A stretch of 49,606 bases of DNA from Rubrivivax gelatinosus (GCF_016583785.1 NZ_NRRU01000033.1:1-49606); one strand, 5' to 3'. Positions 26,598 through 35,698 are shown, counted from the stretch's first letter. Made by a program: numbers and translations. The notes: a model not told the origin generated them from the letters alone.

Positions 26598-27853
26598 CCC
26601 GAGACGACGCCCTGGCGCTGGACGCCACCGACCCGCTGGCCCCGCTGCGCGACCAGTTCGCGCTGCCGCCGGGCACGATCTACCTCGACGGCAACTCGCT
26701 GGGTGTGCTGCCGAAAACAACCGCGGCGCGAGTCGCCGAGGTCGTGACCGGCGAATGGGGCACGGGGCTGATCGTCAGCTGGAACCGCGCCGGCTGGATC
26801 ACGCTGCCGCAGCGCGTGGGCGACAAGATCGCGCGCCTGGTGGGCGCGGCGCCGGGCGAGCTGGTCGCCGCCGACTCCACCTCGGTCAACCTGTACAAGG
26901 TGCTGGCCGCGGCGCTGGACATCGTGCGCGCCGACGCGCCGCAGCGCCGGCGCATCCTCAGCGAACGCAGCAACTTCCCCACCGACCTCTACATCGCCGA
27001 AGCGCTGGCCGCCGAACGTGGTTTCGAGCTGGTGCTGCTGGACACGCCCGAGGCCATCCCGGCGGCGCTGGACGAAAGTGCCGCGGTGCTGATGCTCACC
27101 CACGTCAACTACCGCAGCGGCCGGATGCACGACATGGCGGCGCTGACACGCGCCGCACACGCCGCCGGCGCGCTGACGATCTGGGACCTGGCGCACAGCG
27201 CCGGCGCCGTGCCGCTGGACCTGAATGCAGCCGGGGCGGACTTTGCGATCGGCTGCGGCTACAAATACCTCAACGGCGGCCCCGGCGCGCCGGCCTTCGT
27301 CTGGGCGCATGCGCGCCACGTCGAACGTTTCCGCCAGCCGCTGGCCGGCTGGATGGGGCACGCGGCGCCGTTCGAGTTCACGCCCGGCTACCGGCCGGCG
27401 GCGGGCATCGCACGCTACCTCTGCGGCACGCCGGCGATCCTGGCGCTGGCGGCACTCGAATGCGGCGTCGACAGCGTGCTCGCCGCCGAACCCCTGGGCG
27501 GCCTGGCCGCGCTGCGCGCCAAATCGCTGGCGCTGACGCGGCTGTTCGCCGACGAGGTGCGCGCGCGCTGCCCGCAGCTGCGGCTGGTCTCGCCCGAAAC
27601 CGAGGCCGAACGCGGCAGCCAGGTCTGCCTGGCGCCGCGCGACGAGCCGGCGCTGGCCTACGCGGTGGTGCAGGCGCTGATCGCACGCGGCGTCGTCGGC
27701 GACTTCCGCGCCCCCGACATCCTGCGTTTCGGCTTCACGCCGCTGTACCTGCGCCACGTCGACGCCTTCGACGCCGCGGTCCAGCTGGCCGAGGTGCTGG
27801 CCAGCGGCGAATGGCGCCGGCCCGAGTTCAACCAGCGCCAGGCGGTGACCTGA
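26594..27853 (+). CDS. kynU: Kynureninase
   Basis: Kynureninase cleaves kynurenine to anthranilate and alanine using pyridoxal phosphate. The 419-residue protein has [12 protein letters not shown] near the N-terminus, [23 protein letters not shown] and the PLP lysine Lys224 in [12 protein letters not shown]. The ATG at 26594 overlaps the kynB stop and the gene ends in TGATG with kynA. Identification is secure. Confidence 0.97.
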   Translation: MTRDDALALDATDPLAPLRDQFALPPGTIYLDGNSLGVLPKTTAARVAEVVTGEWGTGLIVSWNRAGWITLPQRVGDKIARLVGAAPGELVAADSTSVNLYKVLAAALDIVRADAPQRRRILSERSNFPTDLYIAEALAAERGFELVLLDTPEAIPAALDESAAVLMLTHVNYRSGRMHDMAALTRAAHAAGALTIWDLAHSAGAVPLDLNAAGADFAIGCGYKYLNGGPGAPAFVWAHARHVERFRQPLAGWMGHAAPFEFTPGYRPAAGIARYLCGTPAILALAALECGVDSVLAAEPLGGLAALRAKSLALTRLFADEVRARCPQLRLVSPETEAERGSQVCLAPRDEPALAYAVVQALIARGVVGDFRAPDILRFGFTPLYLRHVDAFDAAVQLAEVLASGEWRRPEFNQRQAVT

Positions 27854-28707
27854 TGGAAGAAGACCCGCCGGCCGCCGGCTGCCCCTTCGCCGGCCACCAC
27901 GGCGCCCAGCTCGATTTCGGCGCCGACATGAGCTACAGCGACTACCTGCAGCTGGACCGCGTGCTCGGCGCCCAGCAGCCGCTGTCGCCCGGCCACGACG
28001 AGCTGCTGTTCATCGTCCAGCACCAGACCAGCGAGCTCTGGATGAAGCTGATGCTGCACGAGCTCGCCGCCGCGACCCAGGCGGTGGCCGCCGACCGCCT
28101 GCCGACGGCGTTCAAGATGCTGGCCCGGGTCTCGAAGATCATGGAGCAGTTGGTGCACGCCTGGGACGTGCTGGCGACGATGACGCCGCCCGAATACAGC
28201 GCGATCCGGCCCTACCTGGCCAGCAGCAGCGGCTTCCAGAGCTGGCAGTACCGCTGCATCGAGTTCCGCCTGGGCAACAAGAACGGCGCCATGCTGCGGC
28301 CTCACGCCCACCGGCCGGAGCTGCTGGCCGAGGTCGAGGCCGCGTACCGCGCGCCTTCGCTCTACGACGAGGCGCTGCGCCTGCTGGCGCGCCGCGGCCT
28401 GGCGCTGCCGGCCGACCGGCTGGAACGCGACTGGACCCAGCCCTATGCCGCCAGCGACGCCGTCGAGCAGGCCTGGCTCGTCGTCTACCGCGACCCAGAG
28501 GCGCACTGGGACCTGTACCAGCTCGGCGAGGAGCTGACCGACCTGGAGGACGCGTTCCGGCTCTGGCGCTTCCGCCACGTGACGACGGTCGAACGCATCA
28601 TCGGCTTCAAACGCGGCACCGGCGGCACCTCCGGCGTCGGCTACCTGCGCAAGATGCTCGACGTCGTGCTGTTCCCTGAGATTTGGAGACTTCGCACCGA
28701 TCTTTGA
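27853..28707 (+). CDS. kynA: Tryptophan 2,3-dioxygenase
   Basis: KynA opens the indole ring of tryptophan to give N-formylkynurenine and uses heme. The 284-residue protein has [48 protein letters not shown] and the tryptophan-binding [13 protein letters not shown] segment. It is the last gene of kynB-kynU-kynA. Together the three genes convert tryptophan to anthranilate. Confidence 0.97.
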   Translation: MEEDPPAAGCPFAGHHGAQLDFGADMSYSDYLQLDRVLGAQQPLSPGHDELLFIVQHQTSELWMKLMLHELAAATQAVAADRLPTAFKMLARVSKIMEQLVHAWDVLATMTPPEYSAIRPYLASSSGFQSWQYRCIEFRLGNKNGAMLRPHAHRPELLAEVEAAYRAPSLYDEALRLLARRGLALPADRLERDWTQPYAASDAVEQAWLVVYRDPEAHWDLYQLGEELTDLEDAFRLWRFRHVTTVERIIGFKRGTGGTSGVGYLRKMLDVVLFPEIWRLRTDL

Positions 28708-28733
28708 TGCGAACCTAGGGTTTCCCCTGGTTC

Positions 28734-28745
28734 GATCGGCCGATC
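28734..28745. promoter_or_regulatory. Perfect palindrome upstream of the M10-like gene
   Basis: GATCGGCCGATC is a 12-bp perfect palindrome flanked by the outer inverted pair TAGGGT (28716-28721) and ACCCTA (28748-28753). It lies 27 bases after the kynA stop and just upstream of the sigma-28-like promoter, so it could be an operator or a transcript-end hairpin; no T-run follows. Confidence 0.4.
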
Positions 28746-28751
28746 AGACCC

Positions 28752-28778
28752 TAAAGCCCGCCGCTTTTCGGCCGATAC
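28752..28778 (+). promoter_or_regulatory. Sigma-28 (FliA)-like promoter
   Basis: The sequence TAAAGCCC-N11-GCCGATAC matches the enteric class III flagellar promoter TAAAGTTT-N11-GCCGATAA at 12 of 16 positions with exact spacing. Transcription would begin at about 28785, at or just before the ATG of the next gene, giving an almost leaderless message. No other flagellar gene is in the window. Confidence 0.6.
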
Positions 28779-28785
28779 GTCAGCG

Positions 28786-29397
28786 ATGGGGCCTCTTTCG
28801 TCAATCGACCGGAACACGACGACGTCGCACGACGCCGCCGTGTCGGCACGTGCGACCAGCCAGGCCGGCAGCGACTCGTCGTCGGTGCGTGTGAACCTGC
28901 AGGCGGCCAGCGCCGCACGCACGCGCCGCGAGACCGGCGACATCCAGGTCGACCGGGTGCTGAGCGGCAACGACTCGGTGTCCAAGACCGTCACCTACAG
29001 CTTCGCCGACAAGGGCGTGGCGGCCGGTGACCCGGTCGCGCAGAAGTCGCAGAGCCTGGCCGACCGCCAGCGGGTACGCGACGCGCTCAGCTACTACGCC
29101 ACCGTCGCCAACGTCGAGTTCGTCGAGGTGCGAGCCGGCGGCGACATCGAATACCCGGTCGCGGCGATGCCCGCGCCGTCGGCGGTGCGTGAAGCCAACT
29201 CGCCCGAGGGCGGCGGCCATGACGACGGCAGCGCCGCCAGCCGCGAGCGCGCCCAGGCCGAAGCGGCGACGCAGCAGGCGCAGGCCCAGGCTGCGGCGGC
29301 CCAGGCGGCGGTGGAGCGCCCGCGCCAGTCCGACGACCTGCTCGGGCTGAACCTGCCCGACCCCGACGGTCAGGGCAGCCAGCCGATCCTGGCCTGA
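28786..29397 (+). CDS. Protein with an M10 (serralysin-type) protease-like N-terminal segment but no zinc site
   Basis: The 203-residue product lacks an obvious signal peptide. Residues about 50-120 resemble the beginning of M10 protease catalytic domains: VDRVLSGNDSVSKTVTYSF, then RVRDALSYYATVANVEFVEV and GGDI. The HExxHxxGxxH zinc motif should follow but does not. Instead comes a short linker and an Ala/Gln-rich probable coiled-coil segment (about 145-185). No other frame restores the zinc motif. It may be a truncated relic or a repurposed module. The ATG at 28786 is nearly at the predicted transcription start and has no Shine-Dalgarno sequence, so the start is uncertain. Confidence 0.7.
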   Translation: MGPLSSIDRNTTTSHDAAVSARATSQAGSDSSSVRVNLQAASAARTRRETGDIQVDRVLSGNDSVSKTVTYSFADKGVAAGDPVAQKSQSLADRQRVRDALSYYATVANVEFVEVRAGGDIEYPVAAMPAPSAVREANSPEGGGHDDGSAASRERAQAEAATQQAQAQAAAAQAAVERPRQSDDLLGLNLPDPDGQGSQPILA

Positions 29398-29453
29398 ACC
29401 GGCCGCCGGCGGGGGCGTCCCCCCGAGGGACGGCGCGGCCGCGGTGCGGCTCC

Positions 29454-29459
29454 TAGAAT
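29454..29459 (+). promoter_or_regulatory. Candidate -10 box for aminopeptidase P
   Basis: TAGAAT lies 30 bases upstream of the aminopeptidase P ATG. It belongs to a recurring class of TAGAAT-like hexamers in this window. Confidence 0.45.
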
Positions 29460-29489
29460 GCCGCGATCCCCCCTGGAGTTCCTTCCCCC

Positions 29490-31304
29490 ATGGATACCCG
29501 TACTTCCCCGATCCGCCTGCGGATCGAGCGCACGCGCGAAGTGCTCGCCGCCGCCGGCGTGCACGCGCTGCTCGTGCCCTCCGCCGACCCCCATCTCTCC
29601 GAATACCTGCCCGAACGCTGGCAGGGCCGGCAGTGGCTGTCGGGCTTCAGCGGTTCGATGGGCACGCTGGTCGTCACGGTCGAACGTGCGGCGCTGTTCG
29701 CCGACAGCCGCTACTGGGTGCAGGCCGAGGCCGAACTCGCCGGCACCGGCATCGAGCTCGAACGCATTCCCACAGGCAACGCCTCGGCCCACGTCGACTG
29801 GCTCGCCGCCCAGGTGCCCGCCGGCGCCACGGTGGCCGTCGACGGCCAGGTGCTGGGGCTGGCCGCGGGCAAGACGCTGCGCACCGCGCTCGACGCCAAG
29901 GGGGTGGTGCTGCGCACCGACATCGACCTGCTCGCGTCGATCTGGCCCGAGCGCCCCGCCCTGCCCGCCGCGCCTGTGGTCGAACACGCCGCGCCGCACG
30001 CCTGCGTACCGCGTACGGACAAGCTGGCGACGCTGCGCGAGGCGATGGCCAGCGCCGGTGCCACGCACCACTTCGTCTCCACCGTCGACGACATCGCCTG
30101 GATCAGCAACCTGCGCGGCGCCGACGTGCCCTACAACCCGGTGTTCCTGGCGCACCTGCTGGTCGGCCCGCAGCGCAGCACGCTGTTCATCGGCGAAGGC
30201 AAGGTTTCGTCCGAACTGGCCGAGCGCCTGGCCGCCGACGGCATCGACCTGGCGCCGTACGCCGGTGCCGGCGACGCGCTCGCCGCGCTCGGCACCGACG
30301 CCCGGCTGCTGATCGACCCGCGCCGCGTGACGCTGGGCCTGCGCGAACGCGCCGGCTGCGCCGTCGTCGAGCAGATCAACCCGAGCACGCTGGCCAAGAG
30401 CCGCAAGACCGCCGACGAAGCCGCCTTCGTGCGCGAAGCGATGGCCGAGGACGGCGCCGCGATGTGCGAGTTCTACGCCTGGTTCGAAGGCGCGCTCGGC
30501 GACGAGCGCATCACCGAGCTGACGGTCGACGAAAAACTCGGCGCCGCACGTGCGCGCCGTCCCGGCGCGATGGGCCCGAGCTTCGGCACCATCGCCGGCT
30601 TCGGCCCGAACGGCGCGATGCCGCACTACCGCGCCACCGAGGAGTCGCACGCGGCGATCGAGGTCAAACCCGGCGAAGGCACGCTGCTGCTGATCGACAG
30701 CGGCGGCCAGTACGCCGGCGGCACCACCGACATCACGCGCGTCTGGCCGATCGGCACCGTGACGGCGGCGATGAAGCGCGACTACACGCTGGTGCTGAAG
30801 GGCACGATCGCGCTGTCGCGCGTGCGTTTCCCGCGCGGCACGCCGGGCCCGATGCTCGACGCGCTGGCGCGGGCGCCGCTGTGGGCCGAAGGCATCGAAT
30901 ACGGCCACGGCACCGGCCACGGCGTCGGCTACTACCTCGCGGTGCACGAAGCGCCGCAGACCATCAGCAAGGCCGTCGTCGAGCCGCAGATGGCGATCGA
31001 GCCGGGCATGATCACCTCGATCGAACCCGGCATCTACCGCCCCGGCCAGTGGGGCGTGCGCATCGAGAACCTGGTGCTGTCGGTGCCGGTCGAGACCGCC
31101 GAAGGCGGCGCCTTCGGCGAGTTCCTCGAGTTCGAGACGCTGACGCTGTGCCCGATCGACACGCGCTGCATCGAACGCCCGCTCTTGCGCGCCGACGAGA
31201 TCGACTGGCTCAACCGCTACCACGCGACGGTGCGCGAACGCCTCGCGCCCAAGCTCTCGGGCGCCGCGCTCGCCTGGCTGAAGGCACGCACCGAGGCGAT
31301 CTGA
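29490..31304 (+). CDS. Xaa-Pro aminopeptidase (aminopeptidase P, M24B)
   Basis: The 604-residue enzyme removes N-terminal residues that precede proline, with a two-metal active site. It is the long form with two N-terminal creatinase-like domains and a C-terminal catalytic domain. Metal ligands are visible in LLLIDSGGQYAGGTTDITR, YGHGTGHGVGYYLAVHEAP, MITSIEPGIY and RIENLVL. The long form resembles eukaryotic XPNPEP1 more than E. coli PepP. The ATG at 29490 gives the family-typical N-terminus. It has no obvious operon partner. Confidence 0.95.
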   Translation: MDTRTSPIRLRIERTREVLAAAGVHALLVPSADPHLSEYLPERWQGRQWLSGFSGSMGTLVVTVERAALFADSRYWVQAEAELAGTGIELERIPTGNASAHVDWLAAQVPAGATVAVDGQVLGLAAGKTLRTALDAKGVVLRTDIDLLASIWPERPALPAAPVVEHAAPHACVPRTDKLATLREAMASAGATHHFVSTVDDIAWISNLRGADVPYNPVFLAHLLVGPQRSTLFIGEGKVSSELAERLAADGIDLAPYAGAGDALAALGTDARLLIDPRRVTLGLRERAGCAVVEQINPSTLAKSRKTADEAAFVREAMAEDGAAMCEFYAWFEGALGDERITELTVDEKLGAARARRPGAMGPSFGTIAGFGPNGAMPHYRATEESHAAIEVKPGEGTLLLIDSGGQYAGGTTDITRVWPIGTVTAAMKRDYTLVLKGTIALSRVRFPRGTPGPMLDALARAPLWAEGIEYGHGTGHGVGYYLAVHEAPQTISKAVVEPQMAIEPGMITSIEPGIYRPGQWGVRIENLVLSVPVETAEGGAFGEFLEFETLTLCPIDTRCIERPLLRADEIDWLNRYHATVRERLAPKLSGAALAWLKARTEAI

Positions 31305-31396
31305 AGCCCTCGCCCCCGGCCCGCGCCGGGGGCGGCAAACGCCGCTGTCTTGACCTGCGACCAAAGGTCTTCAGACCGCCGGCCGCAGCCCGCGGC

Positions 31397-31402
31397 TAGC
31401 AT
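31397..31402 (+). promoter_or_regulatory. Candidate -10 box for a possibly leaderless transcript
   Basis: TAGCAT ends six bases before the GTG start at 31409. If it is a true -10 box, transcription would start at or next to the start codon. Confidence 0.35.
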
Positions 31403-31408
31403 GGCCCG

Positions 31409-32092
31409 GTGACCAACACGCAGGGCAGCGCCGGGCCCACCGTGTGGCTTGCTGGAGCCACCGGGCTCGTCGGCCGCGAGATCGACCGCCTCTGGCCCGC
31501 AACGGGGCTGCTGGTCCGCCTGACCCGGCGGCCGCTGCCGGCGCGTGCCGGGCGCATCGACGCCCTCGTACCCGACTTCCTCGCCGCCGCGGCCTTCGCC
31601 GCGCTGCCGCAGGCCGAGGCCGCCTTCTGCGCGCTCGGCACGACGCGCGCCGCGGCCGGCTCCGACGCCGCCTTCCGCGCCGTCGACCTCGACGCCGTCA
31701 TCGCTTTCGGCCGCGCCGCGAAAGCCGCCGGCGTGCGCCGCTTCGCGCTCGTCTCGGCACTCGGCGCCGACGCCGCTTCGGCCAACTTGTACCTGCGCAC
31801 CAAGGGCGAAGCCGAAGCCGCGCTCGCCACGCTCGGCTTCGAGACGCTGGTCATCGCCCGGCCCTCGCTGCTGCTGGGCGAGCGCAGCGGCCTGGGCCAG
31901 CCGCCGCGTGCCGGCGAAGCGCTGGCGCAGCGCCTCGCGCGGCCGCTGGCGGTGCTGATCCCGGCGCGCTGGCGCCCGGTGGCCGCGGCCGACGTTGCCG
32001 CGGCGCTGCTGCAGGCCCTCGCCGCCCCGGCGCCCGGCATCCGTGTGCTCGACTCGGCCGCGCTGCAGCCGGGCCGTGCGTCCCCCCGCTGA
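31409..32092 (+). CDS. NAD(P)-binding atypical SDR-like protein
   Basis: The 227-residue Rossmann-fold protein begins with the nucleotide motif LAGATGLVGREI and has FALVSALGADAASANLYLRTKGEAE in place of the classical catalytic set, like NAD(P)H-binding/HTATIP2-related oxidoreductases. Substrate unknown. The start is GTG at 31409; a candidate -10 box six bases upstream suggests a short or absent leader. The beta-CASP gene follows it by 17 bases. Confidence 0.85.
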   Translation: MTNTQGSAGPTVWLAGATGLVGREIDRLWPATGLLVRLTRRPLPARAGRIDALVPDFLAAAAFAALPQAEAAFCALGTTRAAAGSDAAFRAVDLDAVIAFGRAAKAAGVRRFALVSALGADAASANLYLRTKGEAEAALATLGFETLVIARPSLLLGERSGLGQPPRAGEALAQRLARPLAVLIPARWRPVAAADVAAALLQALAAPAPGIRVLDSAALQPGRASPR

Positions 32093-32109
32093 AGAGAGAG
32101 AAAGAAGAA

Positions 32110-33465
32110 ATGGATCTGCACTTCCTCGGCGCCGCCGACAGCGTGACCGGCTCGCGCCACCGCGTCGACCTGGGCGGCGTTCGCCTGCTGCTGGACTGCG
32201 GCCTGTTCCAGGGTTTCAAGGTGCTGCGCGAACGCAACTGGCAGACGCCGCCGGCGGCGCTGCTCGAGGCCGAGGCCGTGGTGCTGAGCCACGCCCACCT
32301 GGACCACAGCGGCTACCTGCCGGCGCTGGTCAAACACGGCTGGAAAGGCCGCATCCACGCCTCGCCGGCGACCTGCGCGCTGGCCGAGGTGCTGCTGCTG
32401 GACAGCGCCAAGCTGCAGGAAGAGGACGCGCGGCGCGCGAACAAGTTCGGCTACTCGCGCCACGAGAAAGCGCTGCCGCTGTACACACGCGCCGACGCCG
32501 CGCGTGCGATCGCGCGCCTGACGCCGGAGGAGACCGGCAAACATTTCAAGGTCGGCAGCGTCGCGGTGACGCTGAGCCCGGTCGGCCACCTGCTGGGCGC
32601 CTGCGCGGTGACGCTGGATTGCCGCGGCGAACGCCTGGTGTTCTCGGGCGACCTGGGCCGCAGCGCCGACCTGCTGCTGCCGCCGCCCGCGCCGCTGCCC
32701 GAGGCCGACGTGCTGCTGGTCGAGTCGACCTACGGCAACCGCGCCCACGAGACCGAGGACGTGGCCGCGCGCCTGGGCGAGATCGTGCGCACCACCATCC
32801 ACCGCGGCGGCTCGGTGCTGCTGCCGACCTTCGCCGTCGGCCGCGCCCAGGCGCTGATGGTGGTGCTGCAGCGCCTGAAACGCGCCGGCCGGATCCCGAA
32901 GGACCTGCCGGTCTTCCTCGACAGCCCGATGGCGGTGCAGGCCACCGAGCTCTACCTGCGCTTCGCCAAGGTGCTGCGCATCAAACCCGCCGAGCTGAAG
33001 GCCGCGATCGAAGGCACACGCATGGTCGAGACGCCGCAGCAGTCGATGCGCCTCAGCGCCCACCGCTACCCCTGCGTGATCCTGTCGGCCAGCGGCATGG
33101 CCACCGGCGGGCGCGTGCTGCACCACCTGAAGGCGATGGCGCCGTCGCCGCAGCACCACGTCGTCTTCCCCGGCTTCCAGGTCGGCGGCAGCCGCGGCGC
33201 ACGCCTGGTGGCCGGCGCCACCGAGGTCAAGATCCACGGCGAATACGTGCCGGTGCGCTGCGAGGTCAGCCACCTCGAAGGTTTCTCCGGCCACGCCGAC
33301 AGCGACGAGCTGATGGACTGGCTGCGCACCGCGCCGCGTGCGCCGCGCCAGACCTTCGTCGTGCACGGCGAGCCCGACGCCGCCGACGCCTTGCGCGTGC
33401 GCATCCGCGACGAACTCGGCTGGGCCGCGCGCGTGCCGCAGCACGGCGAACAGCTCAGCGTCTGA
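32110..33465 (+). CDS. Metallo-beta-lactamase/beta-CASP RNA nuclease
   Basis: The 451-residue protein has the metallo-beta-lactamase motif SHAHLDHSG (His61 to His66), PVGHLLGACAV, FSGDLGR and VESTYGNR. The beta-CASP domain follows with LLPTFAVGRAQALMVVL, SASGMATGGRV and the late HADSDELMDWL and VVHGEP. Proteins of this type resemble the CPSF73/YSH1 family and are RNA endo- or exonucleases in the cytoplasm; the RNA target is not known. The ATG at 32110 follows a purine-rich AGAGAGAAAGAAGAA stretch. An MgtC-like gene follows directly. Confidence 0.94.
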   Translation: MDLHFLGAADSVTGSRHRVDLGGVRLLLDCGLFQGFKVLRERNWQTPPAALLEAEAVVLSHAHLDHSGYLPALVKHGWKGRIHASPATCALAEVLLLDSAKLQEEDARRANKFGYSRHEKALPLYTRADAARAIARLTPEETGKHFKVGSVAVTLSPVGHLLGACAVTLDCRGERLVFSGDLGRSADLLLPPPAPLPEADVLLVESTYGNRAHETEDVAARLGEIVRTTIHRGGSVLLPTFAVGRAQALMVVLQRLKRAGRIPKDLPVFLDSPMAVQATELYLRFAKVLRIKPAELKAAIEGTRMVETPQQSMRLSAHRYPCVILSASGMATGGRVLHHLKAMAPSPQHHVVFPGFQVGGSRGARLVAGATEVKIHGEYVPVRCEVSHLEGFSGHADSDELMDWLRTAPRAPRQTFVVHGEPDAADALRVRIRDELGWAARVPQHGEQLSV

Positions 33466-33475
33466 GGCCGCGGCG

Positions 33476-34747
33476 GTGACGGCTTTCGAGCCCGGATCGG
33501 CGCCGCTGGCGCTGGGCCTGCTGTCGGCGCTGGGCGGCGGGCTGCTGATCGGGCTGGAGCGCGAGCGGCGCAAAGGCAGCGGCCCGGAACGCGAGCCGGC
33601 CGGCATCCGCAGCTTCACGCTGGCGGCGCTGGCCGGCGCCGTCGCCCAGGCGATCGAGCAGCCGCTCGTCGTCGCCTGCGGCGCGCTCGCCATCGTCGCG
33701 CTGGCCGCGCTCGCTTACTGGCGCAGCCAGATCGTGCAGCGCAGCGCCGACCCGGGCATGACGACCGAGCTCGCGCTCTTCGTCACCTACCTCGTCGGCG
33801 TGCTGGCGATGCAGATGCCGGCGGTCGGCGGCGGCGCGGCGGTGGTCATCGCGGTGCTGCTGGCGGCGCAGGCGCGGCTGCACCGCTTCGCGACACGCGT
33901 GCTGTCCGAAGCCGAGCTGCACGACGCGCTGCTGCTGGCGGCGCTGGTGCTGGTCGTGCTGCCGCTGCTGCCGGCGACACCGGTGGCCTGGCTGGGCGGG
34001 CTGCAGCCGCGCACGCTGGGGCTGCTGGCGACGCTGATCCTGGTGCTGCAGGCTGCCGGCCACGTTGCCTTGCGTTTCTTCGGCGCCGCCGCCGGCATGG
34101 CCTTGTCGGGGCTGCTGTCGGGTTTCGTCTCCAGCACCGCGACGATCGCGTCGATGGGCACACGAGCGCGCGCCGAGCCGGCGCTGGCGCGCGCCTGTGA
34201 AGCCGGCGCGCTGCTGTCGACCGCGCCCACCTGGGTGCTGGGCCTGGTGATCCTGACCGCGACCTCGCCGCCGGTGATGGCGCTGGTGCTGGCGCCGGCG
34301 CTGGCCGCGACCGTCGTCGCCGCTGCCGGCGGGCTCTGGCACGCACGCGGCGCCGGTACTGCCGCACCCGAGTCGTCCAAGGCCGGGCCGCTGCGCCCGC
34401 GCGAGGCGCTGCTGGTGGCGCTGCTGCTGGCCGGCGCGTCGCTGGCGGTGGGTTGGGCGCAGCAGCGTTTCGGCTCTGCCGGCGTTATCGCCGGGGCCGC
34501 GCTGACCGCGGTTGCCGACGCCCATGCCGCCTGCGCCGCACTCGGCGCGCTCGCCGGCGAAGGCCGGCTGGAGCTGCAGGCGGCCGCGCACGGCGTGCTG
34601 GTCGCCGTGTCGACGAACGCGCTGACCCGTTCGATCACCGCCTTCGTCGCCGGCGGCCGGCGTTTCGGGCTGACGGTGGCGCTGTCGCTGGCGGCCTCGA
34701 CCGCTGCGGCCTGGCTCGTGTGGGCGCTGCTGGGCGCCGGCGCCTGA
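33476..34747 (+). CDS. MgtC/SapB and DUF4010 family membrane protein
   Basis: The 423-residue protein has an N-terminal MgtC-like region (LLSALGGGLLIGLERERRKGSG, then GIRSFTLAALAGA) followed by a DUF4010 region with many membrane segments, including GLLSGFVSSTATIASMG. Stand-alone MgtC is linked to Mg2+ stress, but function of this longer family is not settled. The start is GTG at 33476, ten bases after the previous stop. It converges with the dioxygenase gene at a one-base gap. Confidence 0.87.
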   Translation: MTAFEPGSAPLALGLLSALGGGLLIGLERERRKGSGPEREPAGIRSFTLAALAGAVAQAIEQPLVVACGALAIVALAALAYWRSQIVQRSADPGMTTELALFVTYLVGVLAMQMPAVGGGAAVVIAVLLAAQARLHRFATRVLSEAELHDALLLAALVLVVLPLLPATPVAWLGGLQPRTLGLLATLILVLQAAGHVALRFFGAAAGMALSGLLSGFVSSTATIASMGTRARAEPALARACEAGALLSTAPTWVLGLVILTATSPPVMALVLAPALAATVVAAAGGLWHARGAGTAAPESSKAGPLRPREALLVALLLAGASLAVGWAQQRFGSAGVIAGAALTAVADAHAACAALGALAGEGRLELQAAAHGVLVAVSTNALTRSITAFVAGGRRFGLTVALSLAASTAAAWLVWALLGAGA

Positions 34748-34748
34748 C

Positions 34749-35591
34749 TCAGGCGAAGACGCCCTCGCGCAGCCACTTGGTCGCGACCCACTTCTCGCCG
34801 TCGACGACCGGTGCGCCGCCGTGCAGCGTGCGTGTCGAGGCCAGCGGGCGCTCGTAGCTGAAGAAGACCGCGTTGCCCTTGACCGGCTGCACCTCCAGCC
34901 CGACCTCGGGAAAGGTGGTGGCGCCGCCGCCGGCCGGCGTGTTCAGGTACATCACGACGGTGGCCACACGCTGGCCGCCACGGCGCAGGATGCCCGCGGT
35001 GCCCGGGTGCGCCGGATCGAAGAAGTCGTGGTGCGGCTTGTACTGCGCGCCTGGGCGGTAGCGCAGCACCTGCAGGCCTTCGCCGCGTTCCACCGGCCAG
35101 TTCACCAGCTCGGCGATGCGGCGCTCGATGCGCTCGATCAGCGCCGTCTCGCCGCGTTCGAAGAACATGCCGTCGCTGGTGCGCGCGGCGTTGACCTCGC
35201 TGCCGCCGGTGCTGTTGTCGACCGTCTCCGACCGCGCCAGCCGCGGCCGGGCGAGTTCGACCAGCGCGTCGCATTCGTCGTCGGCGAGCAGCCCGCCGAA
35301 GACGACAACGCGTGGCAGCGCCAGCGTCGCGAGCACGCGCAGCTCGCGGTCGGCGGTGCGCAGCAGCGTCGGCGCGCCGGCGAGCGCCGGTTCGGGCATG
35401 GCCGCCGCCGCGAGCGCCGTGGCCGCCGGCTGGCCGCGCTCGGCGCCGGCGGCTTCGATCGCGGCCAGCGCGATGTCCTCGGACCAGCCGCTGCGGATCA
35501 TCGACGCGATCAGATCCTCGGTACGGCAGCCGGCCTCGGACTGCGAGACGATCCAGCGGCGCAGCTCGGCGGTGACGGTCTGGTGGCTCAT
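34749..35591 (-). CDS. Prolyl 4-hydroxylase-type 2-oxoglutarate/Fe(II) dioxygenase
   Basis: The 280-residue protein hydroxylates a substrate, possibly a prolyl residue, with Fe(II), 2-oxoglutarate and O2. The iron ligands are visible: HxD at 187-189 in KPHHDFFD and His257 in TRTLHGGA, with Lys267 in GEKWVATKW binding 2-oxoglutarate. The catalytic fold spans about 85-280. The N-terminal 50 residues form a helical UBA-like unit (LIASMIRSGWSEDIALAAIE). The target is unknown. The ATG at 35591 faces the divergent GH114-like gene. Confidence 0.93.
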   Translation of the reverse strand: MSHQTVTAELRRWIVSQSEAGCRTEDLIASMIRSGWSEDIALAAIEAAGAERGQPAATALAAAAMPEPALAGAPTLLRTADRELRVLATLALPRVVVFGGLLADDECDALVELARPRLARSETVDNSTGGSEVNAARTSDGMFFERGETALIERIERRIAELVNWPVERGEGLQVLRYRPGAQYKPHHDFFDPAHPGTAGILRRGGQRVATVVMYLNTPAGGGATTFPEVGLEVQPVKGNAVFFSYERPLASTRTLHGGAPVVDGEKWVATKWLREGVFA

Positions 35592-35692
35592 GGCGTGATT
35601 CTGACCGCGTGTGACGGGCCGCGAAACCGCCCGCGGCGCGACACGTTTCACGGCACGCGGCGGCGATCGCGTGCGGCCGGGCCTGCACTTCC

Positions 35693-35698
35693 TAGAAT
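35693..35698 (+). promoter_or_regulatory. Candidate -10 box for the GH114-like gene
   Basis: TAGAAT lies 58 bases upstream of the lipoprotein ATG. The same hexamer is seen before other genes in this window. Confidence 0.45.

Noticed and set aside
28786..29397. Frameshifted full M10 protease with the zinc motif in another frame
   Set aside because: The other two plus frames of this stretch give only Arg/Pro/Ser-rich shadow sequence without HExxH.
31396..33693. Minus-strand open frame of 765 codons
   Set aside because: It is antisense to the Rossmann protein and beta-CASP nuclease genes and lacks any domain pattern.
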